From contig NZ_JAATEN010000028.1 in NCBI RefSeq assembly GCF_012034935.1, positions 1 through 64,000 on the forward strand: DNA of 64,000 bases. The letters are read 5' to 3'. This DNA comes from Streptomyces zingiberis. Lineage in GTDB: Bacteria > Actinomycetota > Actinomycetes > Streptomycetales > Streptomycetaceae. The notes beneath the pieces are model-generated. The model had not been told where the DNA came from and searched no databases. It saw nothing but the letters and a program-made list of their open reading frames with translations. Positions 52,662 through 61,870 of this stretch are shown piece by piece (within the stretch, counting starts at the first letter, position 1; each line of letters starts with the position of its first letter). The position numbers and the translations under genes were made by a program.

Positions 52662-54302
52662 GTGACGAGCGGGAATGAGGCCGGGAGAACCCGGGCGGGG
52701 AGCGGTGCCGCGCGAGCGGACACGGGGGCGCACGCGGGCGGAAACGGCCCGGCCCGGAGCGCCGCAGAACGCGGCGGGCCCGAGGGCGCCCGGGGGGCCG
52801 GGGTGCCCGGGACGGCCGCCGGCCGCGGACCGGCCGGGGGCGGCGGGACGGCAGGGGGCGGCGGGACGGCAGGAAGCGACGGGCCTGCGACGAGCGACGG
52901 ACCAGCCGGGAGCGGCGGGCCGACCCAGGGCGCCGGACCAGCCGGGGGCACCGGACCGGCCGGGGGCGCCGGACCCGTGGGATGGCGGGAGGCGGCCGAG
53001 CGGGCGCTCTACGGCCCCGGCGGCTTCTATCTGCGGGAGCGCCCCGCGAACCACTTCCGCACCTCCGTCCACGCCTCCCCGCTCTTCGCCGGCGCGGTGG
53101 CGGAGCTGCTGGTGCGGGTGGACCGCGCCCTGGGCCGGCCGCCGGAGCTGGCGCTGGTGGACGTGGGAGCGGGACGGGGCGAACTGCTCACCGGCGTTCT
53201 GGCGGCGGTACCCGGGGAGGTCGCGGAGCGGCTCCGGCCGTGCGCCGTCGAACGCGCCCCCCGTCCCGGCGGGCTGGACCCCCGGATCGGCTGGCGGAGG
53301 GAGCTTCCCGGCCCCGAAGAGGGGCTGGTGGGGCTGCTCTTCGCCAACGAGTGGCTGGACAACGTGCCGGCCGACGTGGCGGAGGTGGACGAGCGGGGCG
53401 TACCGCGCCTCGTGCTGGTCGATCCGGACGGGCGGGAGACCCTCGGCCCGCCCGTCACCGGGGAGGACGCCGCCTGGCTGCACCGCTGGTGGCCGCCCGC
53501 CCCGGAGCCGGGTACGCGCGCCGAGATCGGCCGCACCCGGGACGTGGCCTGGGCGCGCGCCGTACGCGCGCTCGGCCGGGGGCTCGCGGTCGCGGTGGAC
53601 TACGCCCACACCCGGGCCACGAGGCCCCCGCTGGGCACGCTGACCGGTTTCCGGGACGGCCGCGAGGCGGTCCCCGTACCGGACGGCTCCTGCGACCTCA
53701 CGAGCCACGTCGCCCTGGACGCCTGTGCGGAGGCGGGCCGGCACGCCGCCGCGGAACACGGCGCGCGGGGCCGCCCCGCCCCGGCGGACGCGCGGGGCGG
53801 CGGTCGCCCCGTCCCCGCCCCGGATCGCGGCGGCGCCGGGGATGACAGCAGGAGCAGCGCCAGGGGCTGTGAAGGGGGCCGCGACGGGGGTGCGGCGTGC
53901 CCCGGGCCCGCCGGCGGGGCGACGGCCCCGGCGGCGCCTTCGGCACCACCGCCGGACGGGGAGCCGGCACCGCGCGGGGAACCGGCGGCACCGGCCGGGC
54001 GGCCCCCGGCCGCGGTGGGTGGAGAGCCCGCACCGCCGGACGGGGCTCCCCCGGCGGCGGTGGGCGAGCCCGTCCTGGTGACCCAGCGGGAGGTGCTCCG
54101 GGCCCTCGGCGTCACGGGGGAACGGCCGCCGATGGCACTCGCCGCACGGGACCCGGCGGCGTACGTCCGCGCGCTGAGCCGGGCCGGTGCGGCGGCGGAG
54201 CTGACCGACCCCTCCGGCCTGGGGTCCTTCGGCTGGCTGCTCCAGCCGGTGGGCACCGGCCTCCCGGCGTCCCTGGCGAGCGTGCTGCCGTCCCGCGCAT
54301 AG
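52662..54302 (+). CDS. MidA/NDUFAF7-type SAM-dependent methyltransferase (DUF185)
   Basis: The 546-residue protein has a 105-residue Gly/Ala/Pro-rich N-terminus, then the family fold: FRTSVHASPLFAGAVAEL, SAM-binding LVDVGAGRGELLTGVL, the signature LLFANEWLDNVPADV, VDYAHT and GTLTGFRDGR. A low-complexity insertion of about 110 residues (about 357-470) interrupts the domain before its last segment (TQREVLRALGV). Mitochondrial NDUFAF7 dimethylates an arginine of NDUFS2, the NuoD homologue; an orphan NuoD is encoded 2.9 kb downstream, suggesting a matching substrate. The GTG follows TACCGT by 6 nt. Confidence 0.85.
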   Translation: MTSGNEAGRTRAGSGAARADTGAHAGGNGPARSAAERGGPEGARGAGVPGTAAGRGPAGGGGTAGGGGTAGSDGPATSDGPAGSGGPTQGAGPAGGTGPAGGAGPVGWREAAERALYGPGGFYLRERPANHFRTSVHASPLFAGAVAELLVRVDRALGRPPELALVDVGAGRGELLTGVLAAVPGEVAERLRPCAVERAPRPGGLDPRIGWRRELPGPEEGLVGLLFANEWLDNVPADVAEVDERGVPRLVLVDPDGRETLGPPVTGEDAAWLHRWWPPAPEPGTRAEIGRTRDVAWARAVRALGRGLAVAVDYAHTRATRPPLGTLTGFRDGREAVPVPDGSCDLTSHVALDACAEAGRHAAAEHGARGRPAPADARGGGRPVPAPDRGGAGDDSRSSARGCEGGRDGGAACPGPAGGATAPAAPSAPPPDGEPAPRGEPAAPAGRPPAAVGGEPAPPDGAPPAAVGEPVLVTQREVLRALGVTGERPPMALAARDPAAYVRALSRAGAAAELTDPSGLGSFGWLLQPVGTGLPASLASVLPSRA

Positions 54303-54482
54303 GCGGCCACCGGCCGCCGACCGTCCCGGGGACGGCGCGACGGTCCGGGGAACGGCACCCCGGTCCCGATGGGACGGCGCCCCGGTCCGTCCGCGTCCGC
54401 CGGGCCCCCGCCGGCGCCGAGGCGCCGGTCGTCACCACCCGCCGCCGGCCGGCCCGTGGCTTGCCCGGCGGGCGGCCGCCGC

Positions 54483-56267
54483 TCAGCCGGCCGTCAGCCA
54501 GCGGTCCGGCAGGGCCTCGTGGCGGCCGGTGCGGGAGCGGTCGGCCTGGGCGCGGACCGCCTCATGGGCCTCGTCCGCGTCCCGGAGGCGCGCGGTCACC
54601 GATTTGTTGGCCCCGGTGTCCACCGTCACGTCCGCCAGCCCCTGCATCCGCTGCCACGGCCCCTGCCCGAGCCGCACGCTCTGCACCTTGGCGTGCGGGA
54701 CGAGGGAGAGGGTGCGGCCCAGCAGTCCGTGGCGGGCGGCGAAGACCGGGCCCTCCGCGGCGAAGCCGTAACCCCGCCACCACACCGGCACGCACCGGTA
54801 CGCCCTCCGCGGCGCGCCGCGGAGGGCGCCGGTGACCGCCGGCAGGTCCACCCCCGGCAGCACCCGCGCGACCACCGCGCCCGCGGTCGCGCGATCCGCC
54901 ACCGGCAGCAGCACGGTGTTCTTCGACCCGGCGACGTCCAGCTCCACCCGGACCCAGCCCAGCCGCCGCCACAGCAGCGGCTCGACGATCCGCAGGCACT
55001 GCACCCGCCCGGGCGGGACGGTCTCGTGCGCCCGGTCCAGCAGTCCGTGGTCGAGGCGGAGCCCGTCCGGCGACTCCCCCACCGTCCAGTCGTACTCGGT
55101 GACGAACCGCCCCACGCTGCTCGCCCAGACCGCGCCCAGGGCCGGGATCGCCGCGGCGAGGGCCGGCCAGGGCTCACCGCTGAGGTACCAGATGGCCGCC
55201 GTTCCCGCGATCCCGGCGGCCACGCCCGCCCAGACCCCGACGAGCAGCAGGATCGCCACGGCGAGGGTGCGGGGGCGGACCCTCGCGAGCTGCCGCGCCG
55301 GCGCCTCCCCGACCGTCTTCGCCGACTCGGGGGCGATGCCCGCCGCCCGGGCCAGCAGTTCGGCGCGCAGCTCCCGCGCCTCCCGGTCGCCGAGGTACGC
55401 CAGTTCGTCCTTGGCGTCGGCGCCGAGGACGTCCATCTTCAGTTTGGCCACGCCCAGGAACCGGGCCAGCAGCGGCTGGGTGACGTCCACGGCCTGCAAC
55501 CGGTCGAGACGGATGTGCGCGGTGCGGCGGAAGAGGAGGCCGGAGCGGATGCGCAGCTCCCGTTCCGTGACCGCGAAGTGCGTGACCCACCAGCTCAGGA
55601 AGCCGTACGCGGCGGCGGCCAGCACGACGGCCGGCAGCCCGAGCAGGGCCCGGGAGGTGGTGAGCTCACCGAACCACTGCTGGACGCGGCCGAGGTCGTT
55701 GATCATGAACGTCACGGCCACGGCGATCGGGGCCCAGGCACGGCGGAACGGGGTGACGGGGTGCAGCCGCCGCTCGGACACGGCGTGCTCCGGGGACTCC
55801 CCGTCGGGGTCCGGCGCCCCGGCCACCGCATCCGCCGCCGTGGCCACCCTCCCGCCGGCCTCTGTTCCGTTCCGCACCTCGGCTTCGGCTTCCGGGTCGT
55901 CTCCGCCTCCCCCGGCAGCCGTCGCAGCTCCGGCTTGTGCTGCCGCCGCGGCGGCTCCCACCGTTCCGGTCCCGGTGTGCACAGCCGTGGGACCTCCGGC
56001 AGTTCCGTCCGCCGCGTCCACTGCCCGGCCGCCTGCCGCCGCCCCGGCCTCGGTCCCGGCCCCGGCGCCGAGCCCCGGGCGGGCCGCCGTTTCCCTGGGC
56101 GCCGCCGTCTCGCCCGTGGCCGGGCCGGTTGCCCGTGCGTCGTCCGCCGGTTCCGGATACTCCGCGCGCACGGGGCCGCCACCGGCCTCCGCCGCGCCGT
56201 CCGCCCGCTCCGGTCCGGGGCCAGGGCCAGAGCCGGGACCGGGGCCGGGTCCGGGGCGGCCGGTCAC
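54483..56267 (-). CDS. PH-domain (bPH2/YdbT-like) membrane protein
   Basis: The 594-residue protein has a Gly/Ala/Pro-rich N-terminus of about 175 residues, then transmembrane helix pairs (about 180-195, 210-235 and 325-375) alternating with bacterial PH domains. Typical bPH2 stretches are ITxxxLRIRSGLLFRRTAHIRLDRLQ-like, HETVPPGRVQCLRIVEPL and HAKVQSVRLGQGPWQRMQGL. Function of YdbS/YdbT-type proteins is poorly known; they are thought to act at the membrane. GTG 56267 overlaps the stop of the upstream PH gene by GTGA, so the two are coupled and probably form a complex. Confidence 0.86.
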   Translation of the reverse strand: MTGRPGPGPGPGSGPGPGPERADGAAEAGGGPVRAEYPEPADDARATGPATGETAAPRETAARPGLGAGAGTEAGAAAGGRAVDAADGTAGGPTAVHTGTGTVGAAAAAAQAGAATAAGGGGDDPEAEAEVRNGTEAGGRVATAADAVAGAPDPDGESPEHAVSERRLHPVTPFRRAWAPIAVAVTFMINDLGRVQQWFGELTTSRALLGLPAVVLAAAAYGFLSWWVTHFAVTERELRIRSGLLFRRTAHIRLDRLQAVDVTQPLLARFLGVAKLKMDVLGADAKDELAYLGDREARELRAELLARAAGIAPESAKTVGEAPARQLARVRPRTLAVAILLLVGVWAGVAAGIAGTAAIWYLSGEPWPALAAAIPALGAVWASSVGRFVTEYDWTVGESPDGLRLDHGLLDRAHETVPPGRVQCLRIVEPLLWRRLGWVRVELDVAGSKNTVLLPVADRATAGAVVARVLPGVDLPAVTGALRGAPRRAYRCVPVWWRGYGFAAEGPVFAARHGLLGRTLSLVPHAKVQSVRLGQGPWQRMQGLADVTVDTGANKSVTARLRDADEAHEAVRAQADRSRTGRHEALPDRWLTAG

Positions 56268-57145
56268 AGGCCCGCCGATCGGGCCTGGCCGAGCTCGGTC
56301 AGCCGGTCGCGCAGCCGCGCCGCCTCGGCGGGCAGCAGCCCGGGAATCCGGGCGTCGGAGGCCGCCGCGGCGGTGTGCAGCTGCACGCTCGCCAGGCCGA
56401 AGCGGCGCTCCAGCGGGCCGGAGGTGACCTCGACCAGCTGCATCCGCCCGTACGGCACCACCGTCAGCTCCCGCCACAGCACACCCCGGCTGAGCAGCAG
56501 GTCGTCGGAGCGCTCGGCGTAGCGCCAGGAGCGCCAGTTGCGGCCCAGCAGCCACCAGCCCCAGCCGCCGAGCGGCACGGGCGCCAGCGCGCACACCGCC
56601 CAGACCGGCCCGGCGGCGGGCAGGAGGAGGGCGGCGAGCCCGACGGCCAGCACCACCACCGTCACCGCCAGTACCGAGCGGCGCAGCCGCAGCAGGCCGG
56701 GCGGCAGCGGCGTCCAGTCGGCCTCCAGCCCATCGTGCAGCCCGATTCCCGGAGCTGCGGACGGGCCGGACCGGGCGCCGGGGGACGGGCCGGGTCCGGC
56801 GCCGGTGGCCGGAACGGGTTCCCCACCGGTGGCCGGAACGGGCTCCGCGCCCGCGGGCGGGACGGCGCGCGCCCCGGCCGGCCCGCCGGCCTCCCGCGTG
56901 GCCGGAACGGGCTCCGCGCCCGCGGGCGGGACGGGGTCGACGCCGGCGGGCGGACCGGCGCCCGCCCCGGCCGGCCCTCCGGCCTCCGGGCGCGTCTCCG
57001 CCGCCGTCCGTATGCCGGGCGCCTCCGCGTCCTCGCCCGTTGCGTGCACCCCCGTACCGTCTCCCGCGGCCGTCCCGTCCCCCGCGTGGGGGGCCGCGCC
57101 CGCTCCGCCCGTGCCTCCGGTGCCTCTGCCCGTCCCCGTCTCCAT
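56264..57145 (-). CDS. PH-domain (YdbS-like) membrane protein
   Basis: The 293-residue protein starts with a 140-residue low-complexity Pro/Ala/Gly region containing repeated PPAGAEPVPATxEAGGPAG units. Two transmembrane helices (about 155-200) and one bPH2 domain follow (ERSDDLLLSRGVLWRELTVV, PYGRMQLVEVTSGPLERRFG). ATG 57145 follows TACGCT by 6 nt (leaderless layout). It is divergent from nuoD with only 43 bp between start codons and couples to the larger PH gene downstream. Confidence 0.85.
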   Translation of the reverse strand: METGTGRGTGGTGGAGAAPHAGDGTAAGDGTGVHATGEDAEAPGIRTAAETRPEAGGPAGAGAGPPAGVDPVPPAGAEPVPATREAGGPAGARAVPPAGAEPVPATGGEPVPATGAGPGPSPGARSGPSAAPGIGLHDGLEADWTPLPPGLLRLRRSVLAVTVVVLAVGLAALLLPAAGPVWAVCALAPVPLGGWGWWLLGRNWRSWRYAERSDDLLLSRGVLWRELTVVPYGRMQLVEVTSGPLERRFGLASVQLHTAAAASDARIPGLLPAEAARLRDRLTELGQARSAGL

Positions 57146-57151
57146 GCCTCC

Positions 57152-57157
57152 AGCGTA
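57152..57157 (-). promoter_or_regulatory. -10 hexamer TACGCT, leaderless layout
   Basis: TACGCT, GGAGGC, then ATG at 57145 (minus strand); the same arrangement as at 12133. Confidence 0.65.
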
Positions 57158-57176
57158 GGCGGAGCGGCCGGGCTGC

Positions 57177-57182
57177 CAGACT
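57177..57182 (+). promoter_or_regulatory. -10 hexamer CAGACT, leaderless layout
   Basis: CAGACT, 6 nt (GTTCCC), then ATG at 57189. The two divergent -10 elements are only 20 bp apart. Confidence 0.55.
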
Positions 57183-57188
57183 GTTCCC

Positions 57189-58331
57189 ATGACGGAGACC
57201 ACAGTCGGCATCGGCGGTGCGGCGGAGAGCACGGACATGGTGCTCAACATCGGTCCGCAGCATCCGTCCACCCACGGGGTGCTGCGCCTGCGGCTCGTGC
57301 TGGACGGGGAGCGGATCCGCTCGGCCGAGCCCGTCGTCGGCTACATGCACCGGGGCGCGGAGAAACTCTTCGAGGCGCGGGACTACCGGCAGATCATCGT
57401 GCTGGCCAACCGGCACGACTGGCTCTCCGCCTTCTCCGGCGAGCTGGGCGTGGTGCTGGCCGTCGAGCGGATGCTGGGCATGGAGGTGCCGGAGCGCGCG
57501 GTGTGGGCGCGCACGCTCCTCGCCGAGCTCAACCGGGTGCTGAACCACCTGATGTTCCTCGGCTCGTACCCGCTGGAACTCGGCGGGATCACCCCCGTGT
57601 TCTACGCCTTCCGCGAGCGCGAGGACCTCCAGGCCGTCATGGAGGAGGTCTCCGGCGGCCGGATGCACTACATGTTCAACCGGGTCGGCGGCCTCAAGGA
57701 GGATCTGCCCGCGGGGTGGACGGGGCGGGCCCGGCAGGCCGTCGCCTCCGTCCGGTCCCGGATGGGCACGTACGACGACCTGGTGCTCGGCAACGAGATC
57801 TTCCGCGGCCGGACCCGCGGCGTCGGCGTGCTCTCCCCCGCCGCGGTGCACGCCTACGGCATCAGCGGGCCCATCGCCCGCGCCTCGGGCGTCGACTTCG
57901 ACCTCCGGCGCGACGAGCCCTACCTGGCCTACGGGGAACTCGCGGACGTGCTGCGGGTGGTGACCCGCGAGGAGGGCGACTGCCTGGCCCGTTTCGAATG
58001 CCTGCTGGAGCAGACGCGGGTCGCGCTGGACCTGGCCGACGCCTGCCTGGACCGGCTCGCCGCGCTGCCGCCCGGCCCCGTCAACCAGCGGCTGCCGAAG
58101 GTGCTGAAGGCCCCGGAGGGCCACACCTACGCCTGGACGGAGAACCCGCTCGGGCTCAACGGCTACTACCTGGTGTCCAAGGGGGAGAAGACGCCGTACC
58201 GGCTGAAGCTGCGCTCGGCCTCCTTCAACAACGTGCAGGCGCTGGCGGAGCTGCTGCCGGGGACGCTGGTGTCGGACATGGTCTCGATCCTCGGCTCGCT
58301 CTTCTTCGTCGTCGGGGACATCGACAAGTAG
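57189..58331 (+). CDS. nuoD2: NADH-quinone oxidoreductase subunit D, orphan paralogue
   Basis: The 380-residue protein is the 49-kDa subunit of complex I, which forms the quinone-binding site. Conserved stretches are NIGPQHPSTHGVLRL, YMHRGAEKLFEARDY, RVLNHLMFLGSYPLELGG and the C-terminal SILGSLFFVVGDID. Sequence is intact, somewhat shorter than operon-encoded NuoD. No other nuo gene is in the window, so it is an orphan: it could be a second copy, serve a partial complex I-like module, or act elsewhere. Streptomyces genomes are known to carry such an extra nuoD. ATG 57189 follows CAGACT by 6 nt. Confidence 0.92.
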   Translation: MTETTVGIGGAAESTDMVLNIGPQHPSTHGVLRLRLVLDGERIRSAEPVVGYMHRGAEKLFEARDYRQIIVLANRHDWLSAFSGELGVVLAVERMLGMEVPERAVWARTLLAELNRVLNHLMFLGSYPLELGGITPVFYAFREREDLQAVMEEVSGGRMHYMFNRVGGLKEDLPAGWTGRARQAVASVRSRMGTYDDLVLGNEIFRGRTRGVGVLSPAAVHAYGISGPIARASGVDFDLRRDEPYLAYGELADVLRVVTREEGDCLARFECLLEQTRVALDLADACLDRLAALPPGPVNQRLPKVLKAPEGHTYAWTENPLGLNGYYLVSKGEKTPYRLKLRSASFNNVQALAELLPGTLVSDMVSILGSLFFVVGDIDK

Positions 58332-58659
58332 GCACCGGCGCGCGGGGCCCGGGCCACAGGCACCGGCGGGGGCGGCGCCGGCCCGAGCGCGACGGGCGAT
58401 CGGCGACGGACGGTCGGCGACGGACGGTCCGCCCTTGGGCCCCGGGCCCCGGAACGGCACCGCCGCCCCGTCCGGGAGGAACGGGGCGGCGGGACCGCGG
58501 GTGCCGCTGCGTCGTGAGCGCTGCTCTGGCCGCTCTACGGGCTGTGCGGATGTGCGGCCTGTGCGGCCGGCGGGGCGCTGTCACCGGGGCGGACGGCGAG
58601 CGGGGAACCGCCGGCCGCCCACCGCCCGGGGCCGCGAGCCGCGGGTCAGGAGAGGCGGG
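58332..58659. other. Spacer between nuoD and coiled-coil gene
   Basis: The convergent gap contains GGCGACGGACGGTC repeats (58390-58430) and the terminator at 58460-58492; no gene is seen. Confidence 0.5.
58460..58492. terminator. Bidirectional hairpin between nuoD and coiled-coil gene
   Basis: CCGCCGCCCCGT and ACGGGGCGGCGG form a perfect 12-bp stem with a 9-nt loop in the convergent gap. Confidence 0.7.
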
Positions 58660-59934
58660 TCAGGAGGAGTGGGCGCGCAGGGCGCGCAGGTTGAGCTGCT
58701 CGGTCTCGTCGTGTTCCGTGAGGTCGATGACCTCGCCGGCCTCGCTCAGGGCGTGCTCCGGCTCCACCGGCTCCCCGGGCTCGCCGCCCCCGTCCGCCTG
58801 CCGGGGCGGCTGCGGGCCCATCGGCGGCTTCTGGGAGAGCGGCTGCGGGCCGCCCTTGCCCGCCCGCGGCGTCTCCGCCCGCCGGGCGGCCTGCCGTCGC
58901 CTCGCCTGCCGCGGCTCGGGCCGCGCCGGCCGGTCCGTCCTCTCCGCGGCCTCCGCGGTCCCGGCGGCCTCCTGGCCCACCGGTCCGGCGGCACCCTCGG
59001 CGGGGGCCTCCGGTCCGCCGGTGGACACGGGACCCGCCTGCTCGTCCGGCGTCCCGGCGGCGGCCTGCGGCTCGGAGTGGTGTGCGGCGCGCGCGGACTG
59101 GGTGCCGAAGAAGTCGAAGCCGCCCTCGGCACGGGACGTGGCGCCCCGTCGCGGCTCGTACGGGGCGACGGCCGAGGCGGCGGGCACGGGGCCCTGCCCG
59201 CGGGACGCCACCGCGGGTGTACCGGCGGCGCCGCGCCCGGCACCGTCCGCCGGGCCGTCGGCCTGCCCGGAGCCGGCGGCGTGCCTCCCCCGCGGCTGGT
59301 CGGACTCCTCGCGCTCGTCCCGGGCCGCCTGCTCGGTGTCCCGGCGCCGGGCCTCCTCGACGGTGCGCTGCGCCTGCTGGCGGGCGCCGTTGCGGGCCAG
59401 CCGGCGCAGGGCCTCGGAGGCCCGGAGGTAGGTGGCCGGGGTGGGCGCGCCGCCCGCGCCGAGCGTGGAGTGGGACGGGCCGGCCTCTATCGCCAGCAGC
59501 CGGCGGCCCTCCAGGGCGCTGGCCCGCTCCGTCTCGGCGGTGGCGTAGCGGCGGAGCAGGCCCGCGTGCTCGTTGCGGAGCCGGGCCAGTTCGGTGCGCT
59601 TGGCGCGCAGCTTGGTCTCCATCTCGGCGCGGAGGGTGCGGAACTCCTCGACGTCCGTCTCCAGCTCCGCGATCCGCTCCTCCGCCCGCCACTCGTCACG
59701 GGTCCGGGCCCGGTGCAGGTCGGCGACCTGCTTGCCGGCGGCGCGGTCCCAGACGCGCATCAGCACCGCGCCGGTGGCGGCCGCGACCGCCGCGGCCACC
59801 ACCAGCGCCCGGAGAACCGCCGGATCGCCGGTGAGCAGCGCGCCGACGGCGCAGGCGGCCGCGACGCCGATCACGGTCGAGGGCGGGAGAAGCCGGTGCA
59901 GGGGTGGGGAATGGCGGTGGCGTCCACGTGACAT
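58660..59934 (-). CDS. Membrane-anchored coiled-coil protein with disordered tail
   Basis: The 424-residue protein has two adjacent transmembrane helices (residues about 15-60), a long coiled coil (about 75-140: RAEERIAELETDVEEFRTL, MKLRAKRTELARLR-like heptads), a short globular stretch (LLAIEAGPSHSTLGAG), and an acidic/Pro-rich disordered tail ending in DLTEHDETEQLNLRALRAHSS. Function is unknown; the layout recalls cytoskeletal or envelope-scaffold proteins. ATG 59934 follows TAAGTT by 7 nt. Confidence 0.75.
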   Translation of the reverse strand: MSRGRHRHSPPLHRLLPPSTVIGVAAACAVGALLTGDPAVLRALVVAAAVAAATGAVLMRVWDRAAGKQVADLHRARTRDEWRAEERIAELETDVEEFRTLRAEMETKLRAKRTELARLRNEHAGLLRRYATAETERASALEGRRLLAIEAGPSHSTLGAGGAPTPATYLRASEALRRLARNGARQQAQRTVEEARRRDTEQAARDEREESDQPRGRHAAGSGQADGPADGAGRGAAGTPAVASRGQGPVPAASAVAPYEPRRGATSRAEGGFDFFGTQSARAAHHSEPQAAAGTPDEQAGPVSTGGPEAPAEGAAGPVGQEAAGTAEAAERTDRPARPEPRQARRRQAARRAETPRAGKGGPQPLSQKPPMGPQPPRQADGGGEPGEPVEPEHALSEAGEVIDLTEHDETEQLNLRALRAHSS

Positions 59935-59941
59935 GGCCAGA

Positions 59942-59947
59942 AACTTA
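59942..59947 (-). promoter_or_regulatory. -10 hexamer TAAGTT, leaderless layout
   Basis: TAAGTT, 7 nt, then ATG at 59934 on the minus strand. Confidence 0.6.
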
Positions 59948-59998
59948 CCGCGCACCGCCAGGCGATGGGGACCACGACGACAATCTGTTTTCCGCCGG

Positions 59999-61006
59999 TT
60001 ACCTGTCCAGCAGCCCCTTGGACCGGAGGTAGTCCTCCGCCACATCCGCGGCCTTCTCGCGGTCGGCGTCGACCCGGCGATTGAGCTCCGTGAGGTCCTT
60101 GGTGGTGAGGACCTCGGTGAGCTTGTCCAGGGCGCGTTCGACATCCTTCGCGCCGGCGTCCTCGGCGTTCACCACGGGCAGGACGTTGTCGGCGTTCTGC
60201 AGGCCCTTGTCGTCCTCCAGCAGGACCAGCCCGAATTCCTTCAGCGTGGCGTCGGTGGTGGTGGTGAGCACCATCTGGTCGACGCCGTCCTTGACGGCCT
60301 GTTTCGCCTGCGGGGTGCCCACGCCCTTGGGGTCGACGGCGGTGATGTCGATGCCGTAGGTCTTCTCCAGGCCGGGCCGGCAGAAGGGCCGCACGTCGCA
60401 CTCGTCACCCGCGGCGAGTTTGATCTTCTTCCCGGAACGTCCCAGATCGGAGAGGGTTTCAAGATCGTTCTTCTGCGCGAATTCCTCGGTGACCGCGTAG
60501 GCGTTCTGATCCACGGCTTCACCCGGACGGAGTACCTTCAGACCGCGCGGCTCCGCGAGCTTCTCCAGCGCCGCGACCGTCTCGGTCACGTCGTTGGTCG
60601 CGACGGGCTCCGCATTGGCCCCGTTCTCCTTGGCGTTGAGGAATTCGGCGAGGGTGGCCGCGTATTCCGGCACCACGTCGATCTCGCCCTTCTCCAGCGC
60701 CGGCGCGTACAACTCCCGGTTCTTGAGGGTCTTGACCGTGGTGTCGTAACCGGCGTCCGTCAGCAGCGCCGCGTACATCCGGGCCATCAGCGCGGACTCC
60801 GTGAAACCGGCGGAGCCGACCACCAGCGTGCCCTTGCTCTCGCCGGCCGGCTTGTCGCCGCCGCCGGACTCCTCCAGACTCTCGCCGCCGCATCCCGCCG
60901 CCCCGGCCACGAGCACGGCGGCGGCCGCCAAGGCGCCGAAAGTACGGCGGGCACGGGGGGCGCGGGGGATACGGAGGGCCGTCGCGGAGCGCCGGGTTCT
61001 GCTCAT
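59999..61006 (-). CDS. Quaternary-amine ABC transporter, substrate-binding lipoprotein
   Basis: The 335-residue protein is an OpuAC/ProX-type binding lipoprotein for glycine betaine, choline or proline betaine. It has an Arg-rich signal peptide with lipobox AGAAGC (cysteine at 39), then LVVGSAGFTESALMARMYA and DVVPEYAATLAEF, typical of this group. ATG 61006 overlaps the permease stop codon by ATGA, so it is translationally coupled as the third gene of the permease-permease-binding protein operon. Confidence 0.92.
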   Translation of the reverse strand: MSRTRRSATALRIPRAPRARRTFGALAAAAVLVAGAAGCGGESLEESGGGDKPAGESKGTLVVGSAGFTESALMARMYAALLTDAGYDTTVKTLKNRELYAPALEKGEIDVVPEYAATLAEFLNAKENGANAEPVATNDVTETVAALEKLAEPRGLKVLRPGEAVDQNAYAVTEEFAQKNDLETLSDLGRSGKKIKLAAGDECDVRPFCRPGLEKTYGIDITAVDPKGVGTPQAKQAVKDGVDQMVLTTTTDATLKEFGLVLLEDDKGLQNADNVLPVVNAEDAGAKDVERALDKLTEVLTTKDLTELNRRVDADREKAADVAEDYLRSKGLLDR

Positions 61007-61866
61007 CGGAGATCACCGTCCAGTTCGGAACGTGTCGTGCTGGTCTCGCCGGCGCCACGCGCGCCGCTGATCCTGCTCGGGCTGTTCGATATGCCGTTAC
61101 TGCCGTTACTGCCGTTACCGCTGTTACCGCTGTTACCGAAGGCGCCGCCGGCGGTCCCGGCGGCGGGCTTCGCGGAGGGGCCCGGCCGGCGGCCGGCTCC
61201 CCGGGACCGCCGTACCGGGTCCAGCAGCCACTGCACGGGCGCCAGCAGCGCCTCGACGGCCAGGGCCAGCCCGGCGACGAGCAGCGCCCCGGCCACGACC
61301 TGCGGCGTGCTGTAGGTGTTGAAGCCCGCGGTGATGATCCGGCCCAGCCCGCCGCCGCCGGCGAGCGCGGCCAGGGTGGCCGTGGCGACGATCTGCACCG
61401 CCGCCGAGCGTATCCCCGTCATGATCAGGCCGAAGGCGAGCGGCAGCTCGACCCCGAGGAAGACCTGCCCGCCCGACATGCCCATGCCGCGGGCGGCCTC
61501 GACGGCGTCCCGGTCGGCCTCCCGCATCCCGACGTAGGCGTTGGTGAGCAGCGGCGGGACGGCGAAGAGGACCAGCGCGAGGATCGTCGGGACGTCGCCG
61601 AGGCGGCCCAGCGGGGTGAGGGCGAACAGCACCAGCACGGCGAAGGTCGGCACCGCCCGCCCCGCGTTGGAGAGGTTGACCGCCAGCGCGCCGCCCCGGC
61701 CGCGGTGGCCGAGCCACAGCGCGAGCGGGAGCGCCACCGCGCAGGCGAGGGCCAGGCTGATCCCCGTCAGCCGGAGGTGCTCGACGAGCCGCCGCCCGGC
61801 TCCGCCCGCCCCCGCCCAGTGCGCCGGGGTGAGCAGCCAGTTCCAGGCGTCCACCAGGAAGTCCAC
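61003..61866 (-). CDS. Quaternary-amine ABC transporter permease
   Basis: The 287-residue permease has about six transmembrane helices and the EAA loop EAARGMGMSGGQVFLGVELPL. The C-terminal 70 residues are hydrophilic, with an Asn/Ser/Gly repeat encoded by 9-bp units (61095-61137). GTG 61866 begins 4 bp after the first permease's stop codon. It pairs with the other permease to form the channel. Confidence 0.92.
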   Translation of the reverse strand: MDFLVDAWNWLLTPAHWAGAGGAGRRLVEHLRLTGISLALACAVALPLALWLGHRGRGGALAVNLSNAGRAVPTFAVLVLFALTPLGRLGDVPTILALVLFAVPPLLTNAYVGMREADRDAVEAARGMGMSGGQVFLGVELPLAFGLIMTGIRSAAVQIVATATLAALAGGGGLGRIITAGFNTYSTPQVVAGALLVAGLALAVEALLAPVQWLLDPVRRSRGAGRRPGPSAKPAAGTAGGAFGNSGNSGNGSNGSNGISNSPSRISGARGAGETSTTRSELDGDLR

Positions 61867-61870
61867 GCGA

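Noticed and set aside
55937..59431. Very long open frame (1164 codons) on the plus strand across the PH genes, nuoD and the coiled-coil gene
   Set aside because: It is a compositional shadow in GC-rich DNA: it crosses several real genes on both strands, lacks any domain and is Arg/Pro/Gly-rich throughout.
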